From Xanthobacter sp. NM-25 (GTDB taxonomy: Bacteria; Pseudomonadota; Alphaproteobacteria; Rhizobiales; Xanthobacteraceae), in assembly GCF_022138605.1 (NCBI RefSeq), contig NZ_JACBFS010000001.1, positions 434,001 through 498,000 of the forward strand: DNA of 64,000 bases. Reading direction: 5' to 3'. Position numbers and translations under genes: made by a program. Positions within the stretch are counted from its first letter, which is position 1; each line of letters starts with the position of its first letter. Shown here one piece after another: positions 52,188 through 61,245 of this stretch. The notes under the pieces were generated by a model, which was not told the DNA's origin, did no database searches, and worked only from the letters and a program-made list of their open reading frames with translations.

Positions 52188-53567
52188 ATGTCGGTTTTCA
52201 TCCCGCCATTTCCCCCTCGGCCTGAGAAGGCCCTGTCCATTGTGGAGATGTTGCGCCGCGGATCGACAAACTTCATCAGCATTTTCGAAGAAAGTGCCTT
52301 CGTGCATCAGACCATGTCCCTGCAGGTCCTGACGCGCCAAGTGTTCATTTGCAATAGTCCCGAAAGCATCAACGAAGCCTTTGTCGAGAAGGCCGCAAAT
52401 TTCGAGCGCAAGAGCCCACAGATCCGCTCCGGCCTTACACCGCTGATCGGCGATGCCCTCGCCATCAGCGATGGCCCGGCGTGGGCACAGCGGCGCGCGC
52501 TGGTGGAGGGCGTGCTGAGCGCCAGCCGCACACAGGCGCTGCTGCCCGAGGTACTCGCCATCCTCGACGCCGTAACCGCCGACTGGCCGCAGGGCCCGCA
52601 GGCGCAGGACATCGACATGCTGGACGCCACGGCGACGCTGTCCGCGCGCATCATCGGCGGGCTGCTGTTCGGCCCGAGCTTCGGCGCTGCCGAGGCGGCG
52701 GCCATCCGCGCCGCTATCGCCGACTATCAGAAGCATACCGACCGCAGCGACCTGCCCCTGCTGCTCGGGCTGCCCAGCTGGAAACCCTTCCGCCAGAACA
52801 CGCCGATCCTCCGCAGCGCCGGCGCGGTCCACGCCCTGTTCGAGCGCCTGCTGGCGGCAAGCCTGGACAGTGGCAGCGGCCTTGCCTGCGTCCTACGCGA
52901 CAGCGGGCAACTGGATCCCACAGCCCTGCGCAACGAACTGATCTCACTCTATCTCGGAGGCGACGACACCGTCGGTGCGCTGCTCGCCTGGGTGTTCTAT
53001 CTGGTGTCTCAGGCGCGCGACGTGGAGGCGCGCCTGGAGGAAGAGCTTTACGCCTTCGTCGGCCCGCAGCTGAAGCCGGCGGAGGAGCTGGCCCGCTTGC
53101 CCTTCGTACGCGCCATCCTCTGCGAGGCGGCACGGCTTTATCCACCGGTGCCGATGTTCGCCCGCCAGGCACAGGCGGCCGACGAGATCAACAAGCGGAA
53201 GATCTCGGCCGGAGCGCTGGTGGTCGTCATCCCCTGGCTGCTGCACCGCCACCGCAACCTGTGGCACGAGCCGGATCTGTTTCAGCCGGAGCGCTTTCTG
53301 CCGAATGCCCGCCGGAAGCTGCGAGAGAATGCATTCGTGGCTTTTTCCATCGGCCCTCGGGCCTGCCCCGGTGCCGCCCTTGGCCTGGCCGAAGCCGCCG
53401 TCTGCGTTGCCGCGCTCAGCCACCGCTATCAGTTCCGGCTCAAGCCCGGCACCGTGGTCGAGCCGGTGTGCCACCACACCCTGCGACCGAGCCCGGGGCT
53501 GCCGATGCGGGTTCAGCGCCGCGTGCTGCCCACCGGAGTGCGCGTGCCGGCGCCGCGCGCCTCGTGA
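52188..53567 (+). CDS. Cytochrome P450 (first of two)
   Basis: This 459-residue P450 has the I-helix LGGDDTV, the K-helix ExxR in ILCEAARLYPP, a PERF-like FQPERFLP segment and the haem-thiolate Cys393 in FSIGPRACPG. There is no N-terminal membrane anchor, so it is soluble and uses a ferredoxin or flavodoxin. A fatty-chain substrate fits the locus, as many bacterial P450s of this shape hydroxylate lipids, but this is inference. It starts an operon with the GT21-like gene and the second P450. A ferredoxin-NADP reductase at 59355 could supply electrons. Confidence 0.93.
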   Translation: MSVFIPPFPPRPEKALSIVEMLRRGSTNFISIFEESAFVHQTMSLQVLTRQVFICNSPESINEAFVEKAANFERKSPQIRSGLTPLIGDALAISDGPAWAQRRALVEGVLSASRTQALLPEVLAILDAVTADWPQGPQAQDIDMLDATATLSARIIGGLLFGPSFGAAEAAAIRAAIADYQKHTDRSDLPLLLGLPSWKPFRQNTPILRSAGAVHALFERLLAASLDSGSGLACVLRDSGQLDPTALRNELISLYLGGDDTVGALLAWVFYLVSQARDVEARLEEELYAFVGPQLKPAEELARLPFVRAILCEAARLYPPVPMFARQAQAADEINKRKISAGALVVVIPWLLHRHRNLWHEPDLFQPERFLPNARRKLRENAFVAFSIGPRACPGAALGLAEAAVCVAALSHRYQFRLKPGTVVEPVCHHTLRPSPGLPMRVQRRVLPTGVRVPAPRAS

Positions 53568-53657
53568 AGAGGCCGGCCACACCGCCCGCAGGTGGCGAAA
53601 CTGCGCGACGAGAGCGACGCCGGTGCAGGGCGAGGGACAACAGGGGAGTGGGAAGCG

Positions 53658-54839
53658 ATGGTTGGCGTGCTGATCGCGCTCGTCGTGCTGGGGGTGATCG
53701 TCAGCGTGCTGTCCGTGTTCACCGCGGCGCGCAAGCTGTTGTGGCTGCACCTGCCCACCGAGCCGGCGAGCGCGCGGGTCTCGGTGATCCTGCCGCTGAC
53801 CGGGCCGGCGCCCCACCTGCCGCACCTGCTCGCCCGACTGGCAGCGCAGACGCTGCGTCCCCGCCGGCTGATCGTCGTGGTGGAATCACAGGATGACCCG
53901 GCCTGCGCCGCTGCTCGCGCCGCCGCGCCGGACGCAGGTTTTCCGGTGGAGATCGTGATTGCGGGACCCGCCGTCGACCAGGCCCAGAAATGCCATAACC
54001 AGCAGGCCGCGCTACGCCATATCGACGCGCATGACGAGATCATTGTCTGCATGGATGGCGACATCCGCCCCCATCCCACCTGGCTGTCAGCCCTGGTAGC
54101 CCCTATTCGCAACGAGGACTTCGACCTGGTCACCGGGCACCGATGGCAGCAGGTGGCGGCGCCGCGGCTTGGCGCACATCTCATCGCCGCTATCGACCGG
54201 GCCGTGACCCTGACCCCGCGCCTCGATCGCGACAGCACGCGGGTGGTGTGGGGCGGCAGCATGGCCATTTCCGTGGCGGCGGCGGCGCGCATGGATTTCG
54301 CGGGCAGTCTCGACCATACCTTGTCCGATGACCTGTCCATTGTCACCAGAGCAGCGGAAGCGGAGCTGCGCGTGGTCACCCGTGGCGCCCTGTTCATTGC
54401 CTCGCCGTCGGATGCGCGCCTGGGCCCGGCCTGGCGCTTCGCGCGCCGGCAATATCAGATCTGCCACATCTACCGACCCTGGCTCTGGCGGCTGGCCCTG
54501 ACCCTGATTGGCACGCGCCTTCTGGCGTGGATCGCGGCGACGGCGCTGCTGGGTATGGGGCATCCGTTCGGCGTCGCGATCGTGCTGCTCTGCGGCCTGG
54601 GGCTTGCCAAGCAATATCTGGTTGCGCGGGTCGCCGACCGGGTCGGCATTGCCGATCCTGCGGCGGTTCGCCTCGGCCAACTGGCGCTTGGCGTGATACA
54701 ACCCGTAACCGACGTGTTCCACGCCAGCGTCATCCTGGCGGCGGTATGGACGCGGCACGTGCGCTGGGGCCATGTGCTTTATGAAGTCCAGGCTCCCGAC
54801 CGTATCCGGGTGAAGGAGAGGCGGCCATTCACACCTTGA
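53658..54839 (+). CDS. GT2/GT21-like membrane glycosyltransferase (ceramide glucosyltransferase-like)
   Basis: This 393-residue protein has an N-terminal membrane helix (about 3-22), a GT-A domain with VSVILPLTGP, CMDGDIRPHP (Asp133/Asp135), LSDDLSIV (Asp224/Asp225) and a terminal RFARRQYQ segment where GT21 enzymes have (Q/R)xxRW, then C-terminal helices (about 285-330). GT21 enzymes glucosylate ceramide and HpnI-type lipids. With a nearby oxoamine synthase, a sphingoid-like aminolipid is a plausible acceptor. GGGGAGTGGGAAG precedes the ATG. It lies between two P450 genes and overlaps the next start. Confidence 0.83.
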   Translation: MVGVLIALVVLGVIVSVLSVFTAARKLLWLHLPTEPASARVSVILPLTGPAPHLPHLLARLAAQTLRPRRLIVVVESQDDPACAAARAAAPDAGFPVEIVIAGPAVDQAQKCHNQQAALRHIDAHDEIIVCMDGDIRPHPTWLSALVAPIRNEDFDLVTGHRWQQVAAPRLGAHLIAAIDRAVTLTPRLDRDSTRVVWGGSMAISVAAAARMDFAGSLDHTLSDDLSIVTRAAEAELRVVTRGALFIASPSDARLGPAWRFARRQYQICHIYRPWLWRLALTLIGTRLLAWIAATALLGMGHPFGVAIVLLCGLGLAKQYLVARVADRVGIADPAAVRLGQLALGVIQPVTDVFHASVILAAVWTRHVRWGHVLYEVQAPDRIRVKERRPFTP

Positions 54840-56215
54840 TCCGCGCCTGCGCCGGCGCCTTCGGGCGGATCCCCTTCGCGGCCAAGATCGCCGGGCGGTT
54901 CCTGGGCGATCCCATGCCGCTGCTCGGCAACAAGCCGCTGGAAGGCTGGCAGACGGTGTTCCGCCTGCCCTATCGCCAGCTGGCCGTGGTCAACGACAAC
55001 GCCACCGCCGAAACGGTAATGCTCGACCGTGCCGGCACGTTCCCAAAGAGCGCCGTCGTCTACACCCTGCTGCGCCCGCTGATCGGCGAAGGGGTGTTCG
55101 GGCAGCCGGGCGGCGACACGGTGAAGGAAACGCGGCGGCTTCTGGCACGCGCACTGGCGGCCATTCCGCCCGAGCACATCGCCGAGGTTACCCGCGCCGT
55201 GACCCTCGAATATCTGGAGGGCTGGCTGCAGAACCCCGGCGCGCCGGCGCCGGTGGGGGTGGACCTGTCGCGCCTCACCGTGGATGTGGTCTCCATCTGC
55301 ACCCTGGGCCGGCGCTTCTCGGCAGCGGAATCGCTGCGATTCACCGAGCTCTTCTCGCTCTATCACCAGCGTTCCAAGGCCACCTTGCTGATGCTGGCCC
55401 ATGACGACCCGAAGGTGCGCGCGCGCATCATCGCCGAGCTGGAACTGGCGGAGATCGGCGCGGACATGCGCGCCCTCATCCGCCAGTGCTTCCTTGCGGC
55501 GCCCCTCGCCCATGGGCCGGGCGCCGCCCCGGGCATCTTCGCCAAGGCCCTGGCCGATTCCGGCTTCGCCGCTCCGGGCCAGGACGATCGGGCCCTCGAC
55601 GAGATCGCGGTGATGCTGCTCGCCGGCCACGAAACCACCGCCTCGACCCTGAGCTGGCTGCTTCACACCCTGGCCCAGGATCCGCAGATGCAGGAGAGCG
55701 CCGCCGCCGCGCTCCGAGGCGAAACGGGCCGGCGCAAGCGCTTTTCCGGTCACAGCGGTGCGGAGGTGGGGTTTGCGCTCACCCAGGAGGCGCTGCGCCT
55801 TTATCCGCCCATCGGCTTCTTCCTGCGCGAGAACCGCAAGGACGTGGAGCTGGAAACGCGCACCCTGCCGAAGGACAATTTCGTCGTGGTGGCGCCACGC
55901 GCCCTGCATCGCCATCGCCGATACTGGAAGCGCCCGGACGATTTCTATCCCGAGCGCTGGCTGGACAAGCCGGAGCCACCGGCCCGTACCGCGTTCATCC
56001 CCTTCGGCATGGGGGCGCGGGTGTGTCCCGGGGCGCAGTTCGCCAATATCGAGATGGCGGAAATCACGCGGCTTCTGCTGACCCGCGCCCGCTTCGCCTT
56101 GACAGCGGGTCCCGCGCCACGTCCTCTCGGCAACCTGACGTCGCGGCCCGAGCCCGACATCGTGCTGACGGTGACCCCCCGCCCGCCGATTGCCGACCCA
56201 GCAGAACGGAGCTGA
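54836..56215 (+). CDS. Cytochrome P450 (second of two)
   Basis: This 459-residue P450 is only distantly similar to the first. Its I-helix is LLAGHETTAST, ExxR is in LTQEALRLYPP, and Cys397 is in FIPFGMGARVCPG. It looks like a CYP with the common AGxET motif used for lipid or alkyl hydroxylation. The TTG start overlaps the GT21-like stop (TTGA) with GGAGAGG upstream; ATG 54914 is a shorter option. Coupled translation with the glycosyltransferase argues for a shared lipid substrate. Confidence 0.9.
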   Translation: MIRACAGAFGRIPFAAKIAGRFLGDPMPLLGNKPLEGWQTVFRLPYRQLAVVNDNATAETVMLDRAGTFPKSAVVYTLLRPLIGEGVFGQPGGDTVKETRRLLARALAAIPPEHIAEVTRAVTLEYLEGWLQNPGAPAPVGVDLSRLTVDVVSICTLGRRFSAAESLRFTELFSLYHQRSKATLLMLAHDDPKVRARIIAELELAEIGADMRALIRQCFLAAPLAHGPGAAPGIFAKALADSGFAAPGQDDRALDEIAVMLLAGHETTASTLSWLLHTLAQDPQMQESAAAALRGETGRRKRFSGHSGAEVGFALTQEALRLYPPIGFFLRENRKDVELETRTLPKDNFVVVAPRALHRHRRYWKRPDDFYPERWLDKPEPPARTAFIPFGMGARVCPGAQFANIEMAEITRLLLTRARFALTAGPAPRPLGNLTSRPEPDIVLTVTPRPPIADPAERS

Positions 56216-56222
56216 ACGCCTC

Positions 56223-57188
56223 GTGTCCACCACGCCCGCATCCGATTCCAGCCTCGCCGGCGCCCTGCCCTGCCCGATCACCGGCGCGCCGCCGGTCCGT
56301 CGCATTCAGACCATGTCCAAAAGCCTGATGCAGGACATCTGGAAGTATGGCCAGGGCGTGGATGTCAGCGCCCTGTTCAAGGACGTCAAAGGCTTCAGCC
56401 TCTACGAATCGCCCACCGGCCTCGTCTATTTCGACCCCATGGTGGTGGGCGACGGCGCCTTCTACAGCAGCTATTACGACAAGTGGGAGGTGCACAAGGC
56501 GTTGACCTTCCGCTGGCAGACCCGGGTCGACTTCCTGCGCACCGCGACCTATGTGCCCGAGGGCGCCAAGGTCATCGACATCGGCTGCGGGCCCGGCATC
56601 TTCCGCAATCACGTGAAGCATGCCCGCTATACCGGTCTCGACCCCTATGCCAGCCCGGACGTGGACGACGTGGTCATCCGCGAGACGCTGGAGCATCACG
56701 CCTCCAGCAATCCCGGCGCCTATGACGTGGCGGTGTGCTTTCACGTGGTGGAGCACGTGCCCGATCCGCTGCGCCATGTGCAGCTGATGGCGCAGCTGGT
56801 GCGGCCCGGCGGCCTCGTCATCCTGGCGGCGCCGCTGTTCCCCTCGCCCCTGACCGAGATCCCCAACCTGCCCATCAACATGCCGCCCCACCACGTCACC
56901 TGGTGGAACCCGCGGGCCTTCTCGGCGCTGGCGCAGAAGGTGGGGCTTGAGGTGGTGGAGGCGTCCGAGCTGCCGCCCTCGCCGCATCAGATCTTTTTTT
57001 TCTGGCTGCACAAGCTGTTGTTCCGGCGCACCTCGGATTCTCCCGATGAGCGGTATTTCGCCCATCGCTGGGCGTGGCATGCCAGCATCGCGCTGGCCTA
57101 TCTGGGCTCGCAGGCCGTCGGCCGGTTCATGCCCATGCCTTCCACCGCCCGTCCGGTAGACGCCTACCTTGTCGCACGAAAGGTCTAA
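56223..57188 (+). CDS. Class I SAM-dependent methyltransferase
   Basis: This 321-residue protein has a short N-terminal CPITGAP segment (degenerate CxxC-type), then motif I VIDIGCGPG at residues 117-125 and AVCFHVVEHVPDPLRH as the post-motif helix. A C-terminal membrane-near hydrophobic patch (residues 254-264, FFFWLHKLLFR) may touch lipid. GTG 56223 with GGAG upstream is used; Met31 is an alternative. It is likely an O- or C-methyltransferase of a sugar or of the lipid made here. Confidence 0.83.
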   Translation: MSTTPASDSSLAGALPCPITGAPPVRRIQTMSKSLMQDIWKYGQGVDVSALFKDVKGFSLYESPTGLVYFDPMVVGDGAFYSSYYDKWEVHKALTFRWQTRVDFLRTATYVPEGAKVIDIGCGPGIFRNHVKHARYTGLDPYASPDVDDVVIRETLEHHASSNPGAYDVAVCFHVVEHVPDPLRHVQLMAQLVRPGGLVILAAPLFPSPLTEIPNLPINMPPHHVTWWNPRAFSALAQKVGLEVVEASELPPSPHQIFFFWLHKLLFRRTSDSPDERYFAHRWAWHASIALAYLGSQAVGRFMPMPSTARPVDAYLVARKV

Positions 57189-57260
57189 CCCATTGGCGGG
57201 AGACGGGACCACGCGCGATAGTGTATAGCAGCAGCGCTCAACGAAGAGGGACGCGGTGCC

Positions 57261-58322
57261 ATGCGGGTTTTGGTGACGGGAGGCGCGGGCTTCATCGGCT
57301 CTGCCGTGGTGCGGCACGTGATGGGGCTGGGCCACGAGGTGCTCACCTTCGACAAGCTCACCTATGCCGGCAATCTCGCATCCCTCGCGCCGGTGGCGGA
57401 CAATCCGCGCCACCGCTTTGTGCAGGCGGACATCTGCGATGCCGATGCGGTGCGCACCGCCCTTGAGAGCTTCAAGCCCGACCTGGTGATGCACCTCGCC
57501 GCGGAATCGCACGTGGATCGGTCCATCGATGGCCCCCGGGCGTTCGTCGACACCAACATCGTCGGCACTTTCATCCTCTTGCAGGAGGCCCTGGCCTATT
57601 GGCGCGGCCTGCAAGGCTCGGCCAAGGAGGCGTTCCGCTTCCACCACATCTCCACCGACGAGGTGTTCGGCAGCCTCGGGCCGGAGGGGCTGTTCCGGGA
57701 AGACACCCCCTATCAGCCCAACTCGCCCTATTCCGCGTCCAAGGCCGCTTCCGACCATCTGGTCCGCGCCTGGCACCACACCTATGGGCTGCCGGCGGTG
57801 ATGTCCAACTGCTCCAACAATTACGGGCCTTACCACTTCCCGGAGAAGCTGATTCCGCTGGTCGTTCTCAATGCCCTGGATGGCGCGCCGCTGCCCATCT
57901 ATGGCACTGGCGAGAACGTGCGCGACTGGCTTTACGTGGAGGACCACGCCGAGGCCCTGTTCCTCATCGCCACCCAGGGACGTCCCGGCGAGAGCTACAA
58001 CGTGGGCGGCGCCAGCGAGCGCCGCAACATCGACGTGGTGCGCACCATCTGCGCCGCGCTGGATGAGCGGGTGCCGGATCCGCGCGGTCCCCGCGAGCGG
58101 TTGATCACCTTCGTCGCCGACCGCCCCGGCCATGACGCGCGCTACGCCATCGACTTCTCCAAGCTGAACCGCGAGCTCGGCTGGTCGCCCCGGCACACCT
58201 TCGAGAGCGGTATCGCCGACACGGTGCAGTGGTATCTCGACCATCGTCCCTGGTGGGAGCCGCTGCGCCAGCGCTACCAGGGCCAGCGGCTTGGCCTCGC
58301 CCCCGTGGAAAAGGCATCCTGA
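57261..58322 (+). CDS. rmlB: dTDP-glucose 4,6-dehydratase
   Basis: This 353-residue extended SDR has a Rossmann [11 protein letters not shown], the STDEVFG motif with catalytic Asp/Glu, YSASKAASD (YxxxK) and the [14 protein letters not shown] substrate block. It makes dTDP-4-keto-6-deoxyglucose for rhamnose or other deoxysugars in the cytoplasm. RmlD follows with an overlapping start. rmlA and rmlC are absent from the window. Confidence 0.95.
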   Translation: MRVLVTGGAGFIGSAVVRHVMGLGHEVLTFDKLTYAGNLASLAPVADNPRHRFVQADICDADAVRTALESFKPDLVMHLAAESHVDRSIDGPRAFVDTNIVGTFILLQEALAYWRGLQGSAKEAFRFHHISTDEVFGSLGPEGLFREDTPYQPNSPYSASKAASDHLVRAWHHTYGLPAVMSNCSNNYGPYHFPEKLIPLVVLNALDGAPLPIYGTGENVRDWLYVEDHAEALFLIATQGRPGESYNVGGASERRNIDVVRTICAALDERVPDPRGPRERLITFVADRPGHDARYAIDFSKLNRELGWSPRHTFESGIADTVQWYLDHRPWWEPLRQRYQGQRLGLAPVEKAS

Positions 58323-59212
58323 TGCACATCCTGCTGCTCGGCGCCGGCGGCCAGCTCGGCCGCGAGATCTCCGACCATGCCGCCAAGCAGGGCCTGTCCC
58401 TGACCGGCCTCACCCATGCTGACCTCGACATCAGCGATCCGGTGGCCGTGGCCCGCGCGCTGGAATCCCACCGCCCCGATGTGGTGGTGAATGCCGCCGC
58501 CTACACCGCCGTCGACAAGGCGGAGAGCGAGCCGGAACTCGCCGCGCGCATCAACGCATTCGCGCCAGCCCACATCGCCGAGCGCTGCGCGCGCTATCGC
58601 ACGCCGCTGATCCACGTCTCGACCGATTACGTGTTCGACGGCACCAAGCCCACGCCCTATGTGGAGCAGGACCCGGTGGCGCCCCTCGGCGTCTACGGGC
58701 GCACCAAGGCGGCCGGCGAGGCGGCGGTCCGCTCGGCGATGGAGCGGCACATCATCGTGCGCACCTCCTGGGTCTATGGCGCCTACGGCGCCAATTTCCT
58801 CAAGACCGTGCTGCGGCTTGCCCGCGAACGGGATCGCCTCACCATCGTCGCCGATCAGATCGGCTGCCCGACGGCCACGCACGATCTGGCCGAAGCGCTG
58901 CTCGCCGCCGCCCGGGCGGCGGCCACCGGCGGCGCCCGCTGGGGCACCTATCACTTCGCCGGCGACGGTGCGACCACCTGGCACGGCTTCGCCAGTGAGA
59001 TCGTCCGCGTGGCGGCGCCGAAGCTCGGCCGCCATCCGGAGGTGGCGCCGATCACTACCGCCGACTATCCCACCCCCGCCCAGCGGCCGGCCAATTCCCA
59101 GCTCGCCAGCGACCTCTTCCATCGCAGCTTCGGCCTGCGCGCGGCGCCGTGGCAGCAGCGTGTTCAGGAGGTGGTGGAGCGGCTGCTGGCGGAGACCCCC
59201 GTTTCCGCCTGA
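58322..59212 (+). CDS. rmlD: dTDP-4-dehydrorhamnose reductase
   Basis: This 296-residue reductase has GAGGQLGRE, NAAAYTAVDKAE, STDYVFDGTK and YGRTKAAGE. The ATG overlaps the rmlB stop by one base. It makes dTDP-rhamnose from the keto intermediate, supplying the glycosyltransferases of the locus. It is the last gene of the polysaccharide region on the plus strand. Confidence 0.94.
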   Translation: MHILLLGAGGQLGREISDHAAKQGLSLTGLTHADLDISDPVAVARALESHRPDVVVNAAAYTAVDKAESEPELAARINAFAPAHIAERCARYRTPLIHVSTDYVFDGTKPTPYVEQDPVAPLGVYGRTKAAGEAAVRSAMERHIIVRTSWVYGAYGANFLKTVLRLARERDRLTIVADQIGCPTATHDLAEALLAAARAAATGGARWGTYHFAGDGATTWHGFASEIVRVAAPKLGRHPEVAPITTADYPTPAQRPANSQLASDLFHRSFGLRAAPWQQRVQEVVERLLAETPVSA

Positions 59213-59354
59213 CGGACCTTCGGCTCCCCGCGCTGATCGACATCACCGTGGGCCCAACTGGTCCCGCCGTGCCGGCTGCGGCTGGTCCTTTTGTGCACTG
59301 CGCGCATCCTGTAGGGTGCCCCCGTTTCTGTCCGAGCCACGGCTGAGGTCCACC

Positions 59355-60167
59355 ATGGACCCGTGCGGGCTCGCCGCGTCGGATTTCGAGATGAGCAGCA
59401 ATTTCAACGAAGAGACCATCACCAGCGTCCATCATTGGACCGACAACCTCTTCACCTTCACCTGCACCCGTGATCCGGGCCTGCGCTTTCTGAACGGCCA
59501 GTTCACCATGATCGGCCTGATGCTGGACGGCCGCCCGCTGCTGCGCGCCTATTCCATGGCCAGCGCCAATTACGAGGAAGAGCTGCAGTTCTTCTCCATC
59601 AAGGTGCAGAACGGCCCCCTCACCTCGCGGCTGCAGCATCTGAAAGTGGGCGACAAGATCCTGGTCGGCCGCAAGCCCACCGGCACGCTCATTCAAGATA
59701 ACCTGCTGCCCGGCAAGCGCCTTTACCTGCTCTCCACCGGCACCGGCCTCGCGCCGTTCCTCTCGGTGACCAAGGATCCGGACGCCTACGAGCGGTTCGA
59801 GAAGATCATTCTCATCCACGGCACCCGTACCGTGGCCGAGCTCGCCTATGAGGACTTCTTCACCAACGAGCTGCCGAACAACGAGTTCATCGGCGAAGAG
59901 GTGAAGAAGAAGCTCATCTACTACCCCACGGTTACCCGCGAGCCGTTCCGCAACCAGGGGCGCCTCACCGATCTCATCACCTCCGGCAAGCTCTTCGCCG
60001 ATATTGGCCTGCCGGTGATGTCGCCGGCCGAGGATCGCCTCATGCTCTGCGGCAGCCCGCAGATGCTGAAGGACATGGTGGCCATTCTGGAAGAGCGCGG
60101 CTTTCAGGAAGGCAGCCAGTCGGCGCCGGGTCACTATGTGATCGAGAAGGCGTTCGTGGAGCGCTGA
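59355..60167 (+). CDS. fpr: Ferredoxin-NADP reductase
   Basis: This 270-residue FAD enzyme of the bacterial FPR type has RAYSMAS for FAD binding, STGTGLAPF for NADP and a C-terminal GHYVIEKAFVER. ATG 59355 has GAGG upstream; the internal Met at 59391 (258 aa) fits the usual family start MxxNFNEETxTSVHHW and may be the real one. It reduces ferredoxin or flavodoxin and could feed the two P450s. It may also be a general stress-response gene. Confidence 0.9.
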   Translation: MDPCGLAASDFEMSSNFNEETITSVHHWTDNLFTFTCTRDPGLRFLNGQFTMIGLMLDGRPLLRAYSMASANYEEELQFFSIKVQNGPLTSRLQHLKVGDKILVGRKPTGTLIQDNLLPGKRLYLLSTGTGLAPFLSVTKDPDAYERFEKIILIHGTRTVAELAYEDFFTNELPNNEFIGEEVKKKLIYYPTVTREPFRNQGRLTDLITSGKLFADIGLPVMSPAEDRLMLCGSPQMLKDMVAILEERGFQEGSQSAPGHYVIEKAFVER

Positions 60168-60318
60168 GGCGAGGCCGCGGTCGCCCAAAGGGTCGCGGCT
60201 CTATGGCCGCGCCGCCCATCCTCGCTTAGTCTGCATCCGAGGCGTCGATGTTCGGGGCCGCTTTTCCGCGGCCGATGTTCGGCCGGGGTCGCACGCGGGG
60301 GCGCGGGACGACACGGGC

Positions 60319-61227
60319 ATGTTCGATGCGGTGATCATCGGAGGCGGACCGGCCGGGGCCTCCTGCGCCCTGTGGCTCAAGATGCTGGGATTCCGCCCCT
60401 GCCTCATCGAGCGCCGGTCTGCCCTCGGTGGTTTGCAGAACGACAATCCCTATCCCAACGAGTGGATCGCCTCGGTCATGGGCAAGACCGGATATGAGGT
60501 GGCCCATGACCTTGATGCCCACCTCACGAGCCATAGCATCGTCTGCCGCCGGGGCGAAGCGGTGGCCAGCCTCGAGGTGGTGGCGGGCGGCTTCCGCGTC
60601 ACCACAGAGAACGGCGCCCTGATCCTGGCACGCACCGCGGTGCTGGCGAGCGGCGTGCGACCGGTGAAGGGCGGCCTTTCGGCGTCTGAGCAGGTGCTCA
60701 TCGGTCCCGGCCGCACCATGTTCAATGCCGCGTTTGAAGGGCAGCACGTGGCCATCCTCGGCGGCGGCGACAATGCCTTCGAGAACTACATCTTCGTGCG
60801 CAAGCGCGGCGCCACGACGGTGCACATCTACGCCCGCACCATCCGCGCACGTCGCGAATTCCTGGAGAAGGTGCCGGCCAGCGACGTGCGCCTCGGCCCC
60901 TATGCGGTGGAACCGGAAACGCCGGCGGTCGCCGACCGGGCCTATGACCGCCTGGTGGTGCTCTATGGCTGGGAGCCCTACCTGCCCTATGCGCGGGATC
61001 TCGAACTCGCCCGCACGCCGCGCGGTTTCGTGGAGACCGATGCCGCGTGTCAGACCTCCATCCCCAACCTCTATGCCATCGGCGAGCTGGCGCAGCGCAT
61101 GCACCCGTGCTGCGTGACCTCCATGGCCGACGGCATCGTTGCCGCCAAGGCGATTCAACGCACACTGGAGGAGGATGCCGTCGCCCGCTTCGTGGATCGG
61201 GTGCGGGGTGCCGTCACCGCACCGTAA
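60319..61227 (+). CDS. TrxB-like FAD/NAD(P)-dependent oxidoreductase without redox CxxC
   Basis: This 302-residue two-dinucleotide-domain flavoprotein shows AVIIGGGPAGASCALWL at the N-terminus, VAILGGGDNAFENYIF in the middle and the late NLYAIGELAQ FAD block. It has the thioredoxin reductase fold but no CxxC pair, so it cannot act as a standard thioredoxin reductase. Ferredoxin-NADP reductases of the YumC type or oxidases with this fold are options. It lies 151 bp after fpr on the same strand. Confidence 0.85.
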   Translation: MFDAVIIGGGPAGASCALWLKMLGFRPCLIERRSALGGLQNDNPYPNEWIASVMGKTGYEVAHDLDAHLTSHSIVCRRGEAVASLEVVAGGFRVTTENGALILARTAVLASGVRPVKGGLSASEQVLIGPGRTMFNAAFEGQHVAILGGGDNAFENYIFVRKRGATTVHIYARTIRARREFLEKVPASDVRLGPYAVEPETPAVADRAYDRLVVLYGWEPYLPYARDLELARTPRGFVETDAACQTSIPNLYAIGELAQRMHPCCVTSMADGIVAAKAIQRTLEEDAVARFVDRVRGAVTAP

Positions 61228-61245
61228 CCGTGAAGGTCTCTTAAA

